DNA of 14,880 nt. Origin: CABHOJ01 sp965649545 (GTDB taxonomy: Bacteria; Pseudomonadota; Gammaproteobacteria; Burkholderiales; Methylophilaceae). The notes beneath the pieces are model-generated. The model was not told the DNA's origin. It was given only the letters and a program-made list of their open reading frames with translations, and did not search any database. The stretch is taken from assembly GCA_965649545.1 (NCBI GenBank), contig CBFGLF010000037.1, positions 1-14,880 on the forward strand, read 5' to 3'. Positions 12,131 through 14,880 of this stretch are shown one piece after another. How positions within the stretch are numbered: the first letter of the stretch is position 1; each line of letters begins with the position of its first letter. Position numbers and translations under genes: made by a program.

Positions 12131-14880
12131 ATGGATTACATACGTATACGCGGTGCCCGCACCCACAATCTGAAGAACGTCTCGCTCGATCTGCCACGCA
12201 ACAAGATGATCGTCATCACCGGCCTCTCCGGGTCAGGTAAGTCCTCACTTGCCTTCGACACCTTGTACGCAGAGGGTCAGCGGCGTTACGTCGAATCGCT
12301 TTCCGCTTACGCAAGACAGTTCCTGGCCCGCATGGACAAGCCGGATGTCGACCTCATCGAGGGCCTGTCGCCGGCCATCTCCATCGAGCAGAAATCCACC
12401 TCGCACAACCCACGTTCGACGGTCGGTACCGTCACCGAGATCCATGATTATCTGCGCCTGCTCTACGCGCGTGCCGGCGACCCGGAATGCCCGGATCACG
12501 GCATCAAGCTCGAAGCGCAAACCGTCTCGCAGATGGTCGATCATGTGCTGGCACTACCGGAAGATACCAAGCTCATGATCCTGGCGCCGGTGGTCAGCAA
12601 TCGCAAGGGCGAACAGGTCGACCTGTTCGAGGAACTGAAAGCGCAAGGCTTCGTGCGCGTGCGTGTCGATGGCGAGATCTATGAGATGGACAGCGTGCCC
12701 AAACTCGCCAAGACCGTGAAGCACAACGTCGATGTGGTGGTGGACCGTCTCAAGGTGCGCGCCGACATGAAGCAGCGCATCGCCGAATCTTTCGAGACCG
12801 CCCTGCGTCTGGCCGAAGGCAAAGCTGTGGCGATGGAGATGGATACCAGCAAGGAATACCTGTTCTCCGCCAAGTTCTCCTGCCCGGTGTGTGACTACTC
12901 ACTGGCAGAGCTCGAACCGCGCCTGTTCTCGTTCAACAACCCGATGGGCGCCTGCCCCAAATGCGACGGTCTCGGGCAGATCAGCTTCTTCGACCCCAAG
13001 CGCGTGGTCGCCTTCCCCCACTTGTCGCTCGCCGCCGGTGCGATCAAGGGCTGGGACAAGCGCAACCAGTTCTACTTCCAGATGCTGACCAGCCTGGCGG
13101 CGCACTACGGCTTCGACCTCGACACCGCCTTCGAGAACCTCGCCGCGCACATCCAGCAGATCTTGCTGCATGGCAGCGGCAAGGACAGCATCGCCTTCAG
13201 ATACCTGAACGAACGCGGCACCTATTTCCAGAAGAGCCATCCGTTCGAAGGCATCATCAACAACCTGCAACGCCGCTACCACGAGACCGATTCCGTCACC
13301 GTACGCGAGGAGCTGGCCAAGTACCTCAATTCCCAGGCCTGCCCGGATTGCAGCGGCACCCGCCTGCGCCGCGAGGCCCGCCACGTCAAGGTCGGCGGTC
13401 GCAACATCCACGAAGTCTGCGAGGCCCCGTTGAAGCAGGCGCTCACTTTCTTCGACACCCTCGAACTCTCGGGCCAGAAACTGGCGATCGCCGACAAGAT
13501 CGTCAAAGAGATCAGCAACCGACTGAAGTTCCTGACCAATGTCGGCCTCGAGTATCTCTCGCTCTCCCGCTCCGCCGAAACCCTTTCCGGCGGCGAGGCA
13601 CAGCGCATCCGGCTCGCATCGCAGATCGGCTCCGGGCTCACCGGCGTCATGTACGTGCTGGACGAACCGTCCATCGGCTTGCACCAGCGCGACAACGATC
13701 GCCTGCTCGAGACGCTGGTGAGGCTGCGCGACATCGGCAACAGCGTGATCGTGGTCGAGCATGACCAGGACGCCATCATGGCCGCGGACTACGTGGTCGA
13801 CATCGGCCCGGGTGCAGGCGAGCATGGCGGGAACATCGTCGCCGAAGGCACGCCGCAGGAGATCCAGAGCAACGCGCACTCGCTGACGGGACAATACCTG
13901 AGCGGCAAGAAGAAGATCGAAGTGCCGAAGAAGCGGCACGCGCCGAATGCCAAGCGCTGGCTGAAGATGACTACGGCCAGCGGCAACAACCTGAAAGACG
14001 TCACGCTGGACTTGCCGGTGGGCCTGCTCACCTGCGTCACCGGCGTCTCTGGTTCCGGCAAATCGACACTCATCAACGATACGCTGTACCGTGTCGTCGC
14101 ACAGCATCTCTACGGCAGTTCGACCGAACCGGCACCGTTCGAGACCATCGACGGACTGGAGTTCTTCGACAAGGTGGTCGATGTCGACCAGAGCCCGATC
14201 GGCCGGACGCCACGTTCCAACCCTGCCACCTATACCGGACTGTTCACGCCGATCCGCGAACTGTTCGCCGGTGTGCCGGAATCCCGCGCACGCGGTTACG
14301 GTCCGGGGCGCTATTCATTCAACGTCAAGGGTGGTCGTTGCGAGGCCTGTCAGGGCGATGGCGTTCTGCGAGTGGAGATGCACTTCCTGCCGGATGTCTA
14401 TGTGCCGTGCGACGTGTGTAAAGGTCATCGCTACAACCGCGAGACACTGGAGATCCATTACAAGGGCAAGAACATCCGGGAAGTCCTGGAGATGACGGTC
14501 GAACAGGCCCATGAGTTCTTCAACGCAGTCCCCGTCGTGCAGCGCAAGCTCAAGACCCTGCTCGATGTCGGGCTTGGCTACATCACGCTGGGCCAGTCGG
14601 CGACCACGCTTTCCGGTGGCGAAGCGCAACGCGTCAAACTTGCGCTCGAATTATCCAAGCGCGATACCGGCCGTACGCTCTACATCCTCGACGAACCGAC
14701 CACCGGCCTGCACTTTGCCGACATCCAGCTCTTGCTCGATGTACTGCATCGCCTGCGCGACCACGGCAACACCATCGTCATCATCGAACATAACCTGGAT
14801 GTGATCAAAACGGCGGACTGGCTCATCGACCTCGGTCCCGAAGGTGGAGATGGTGGCGGACTCATCATCGCAGAAGGCAC
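12131..14880 (+). CDS. uvrA: Excinuclease ABC subunit A, C-terminus cut by window edge
   Basis: Damage-recognition ATPase of UvrABC nucleotide excision repair, acting as a dimer with UvrB. 916 complete codons are visible and stay in frame to the edge; the family length near 940 means about 25 are missing. Two ABC modules are seen. The first has Walker A GLSGSGKSS (31-39), signature LSGGEAQR (485-492) and Walker B YVLDEPSIGL. The second has Walker A GVSGSGKST (638-646), LSGGEAQR from 827 and YILDEPTTGL. Zinc finger 1 is C251/C254/C275/C278 and zinc finger 2 is C737/C740/C760/C763, all intact. ATG 12131 opens MDYIRIRGARTHNLKN, the normal UvrA start, with only a weak AGAG upstream. It is divergent from the yajR-ssb pair, an arrangement known in betaproteobacteria. 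Confidence 0.98.
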   Translation, partial: MDYIRIRGARTHNLKNVSLDLPRNKMIVITGLSGSGKSSLAFDTLYAEGQRRYVESLSAYARQFLARMDKPDVDLIEGLSPAISIEQKSTSHNPRSTVGTVTEIHDYLRLLYARAGDPECPDHGIKLEAQTVSQMVDHVLALPEDTKLMILAPVVSNRKGEQVDLFEELKAQGFVRVRVDGEIYEMDSVPKLAKTVKHNVDVVVDRLKVRADMKQRIAESFETALRLAEGKAVAMEMDTSKEYLFSAKFSCPVCDYSLAELEPRLFSFNNPMGACPKCDGLGQISFFDPKRVVAFPHLSLAAGAIKGWDKRNQFYFQMLTSLAAHYGFDLDTAFENLAAHIQQILLHGSGKDSIAFRYLNERGTYFQKSHPFEGIINNLQRRYHETDSVTVREELAKYLNSQACPDCSGTRLRREARHVKVGGRNIHEVCEAPLKQALTFFDTLELSGQKLAIADKIVKEISNRLKFLTNVGLEYLSLSRSAETLSGGEAQRIRLASQIGSGLTGVMYVLDEPSIGLHQRDNDRLLETLVRLRDIGNSVIVVEHDQDAIMAADYVVDIGPGAGEHGGNIVAEGTPQEIQSNAHSLTGQYLSGKKKIEVPKKRHAPNAKRWLKMTTASGNNLKDVTLDLPVGLLTCVTGVSGSGKSTLINDTLYRVVAQHLYGSSTEPAPFETIDGLEFFDKVVDVDQSPIGRTPRSNPATYTGLFTPIRELFAGVPESRARGYGPGRYSFNVKGGRCEACQGDGVLRVEMHFLPDVYVPCDVCKGHRYNRETLEIHYKGKNIREVLEMTVEQAHEFFNAVPVVQRKLKTLLDVGLGYITLGQSATTLSGGEAQRVKLALELSKRDTGRTLYILDEPTTGLHFADIQLLLDVLHRLRDHGNTIVIIEHNLDVIKTADWLIDLGPEGGDGGGLIIAEG

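Noticed and set aside
12063..12197. N-terminal extension of the MFS protein to 12197
   Set aside because: The extra 45 residues are polar and Cys-rich, unlike any YajR N-terminus, and would overlap the start of uvrA and its promoter.
12899..14107. 402-codon minus-strand open frame opposite uvrA
   Set aside because: Shadow of UvrA coding, no domain, no ribosome binding site.

Overview
The window reads as an ordinary chromosomal segment of a betaproteobacterium. It has high GC content (about 60% by eye), dense coding, and two neighbourhoods I know as betaproteobacterial: fmdB-DUF502-aspS, and uvrA divergent from an MFS gene plus ssb. The sucrose genes between them resemble those of Nitrosomonas-type and related Nitrosomonadales (the Gallionella/Sideroxydans/Sulfuricella side would also fit). 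The genus cannot be fixed from the sequence alone. I see no mobile elements, tRNA, rRNA or CRISPR.

Layout. (1) Positions 1-2624, minus strand: an operon reading fmdB-like zinc-ribbon gene -> DUF502 membrane protein -> aspS; aspS runs off the left edge just before class II motif 3. (2) Positions 2625-2841: divergent intergenic region with a good promoter for the fmdB side and an imperfect inverted repeat. (3) Positions 2842-10079, plus strand: a PfkB sugar kinase (probable fructokinase), a sucrose-phosphate synthase/phosphatase fusion, sucrose synthase, an MscS-type channel and a Yip1-family membrane protein. The first three are joined by two ATGA stop/start overlaps. (4) About 10080-10186: convergent gap with a perfect 20-bp palindrome acting as a terminator, mainly for ssb. 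(5) Positions 10187-12062, minus strand: ssb preceded by a YajR-like MFS transporter gene. (6) Positions 12131-14880, plus strand: uvrA, cut by the right edge about 25 codons before its expected end. The uvrA/yajR divergent gap holds a promoter overlapped by a degenerate LexA-type box.

How it works together. The central operon encodes both directions of sucrose metabolism. Sucrose is made from NDP-glucose and fructose-6-phosphate by SPS and the fused phosphatase. It is reopened by sucrose synthase to NDP-glucose and fructose, and the kinase returns fructose to fructose-6-phosphate. A mechanosensitive channel 21 bp downstream suggests use as an osmolyte that can be released on down-shock. The sucrose gene set is a known type. 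The less described parts are the attached channel/Yip1 pair, the nucleotide preference of the sucrose synthase, and the control region. The AspRS carries residues typical of the non-discriminating type.
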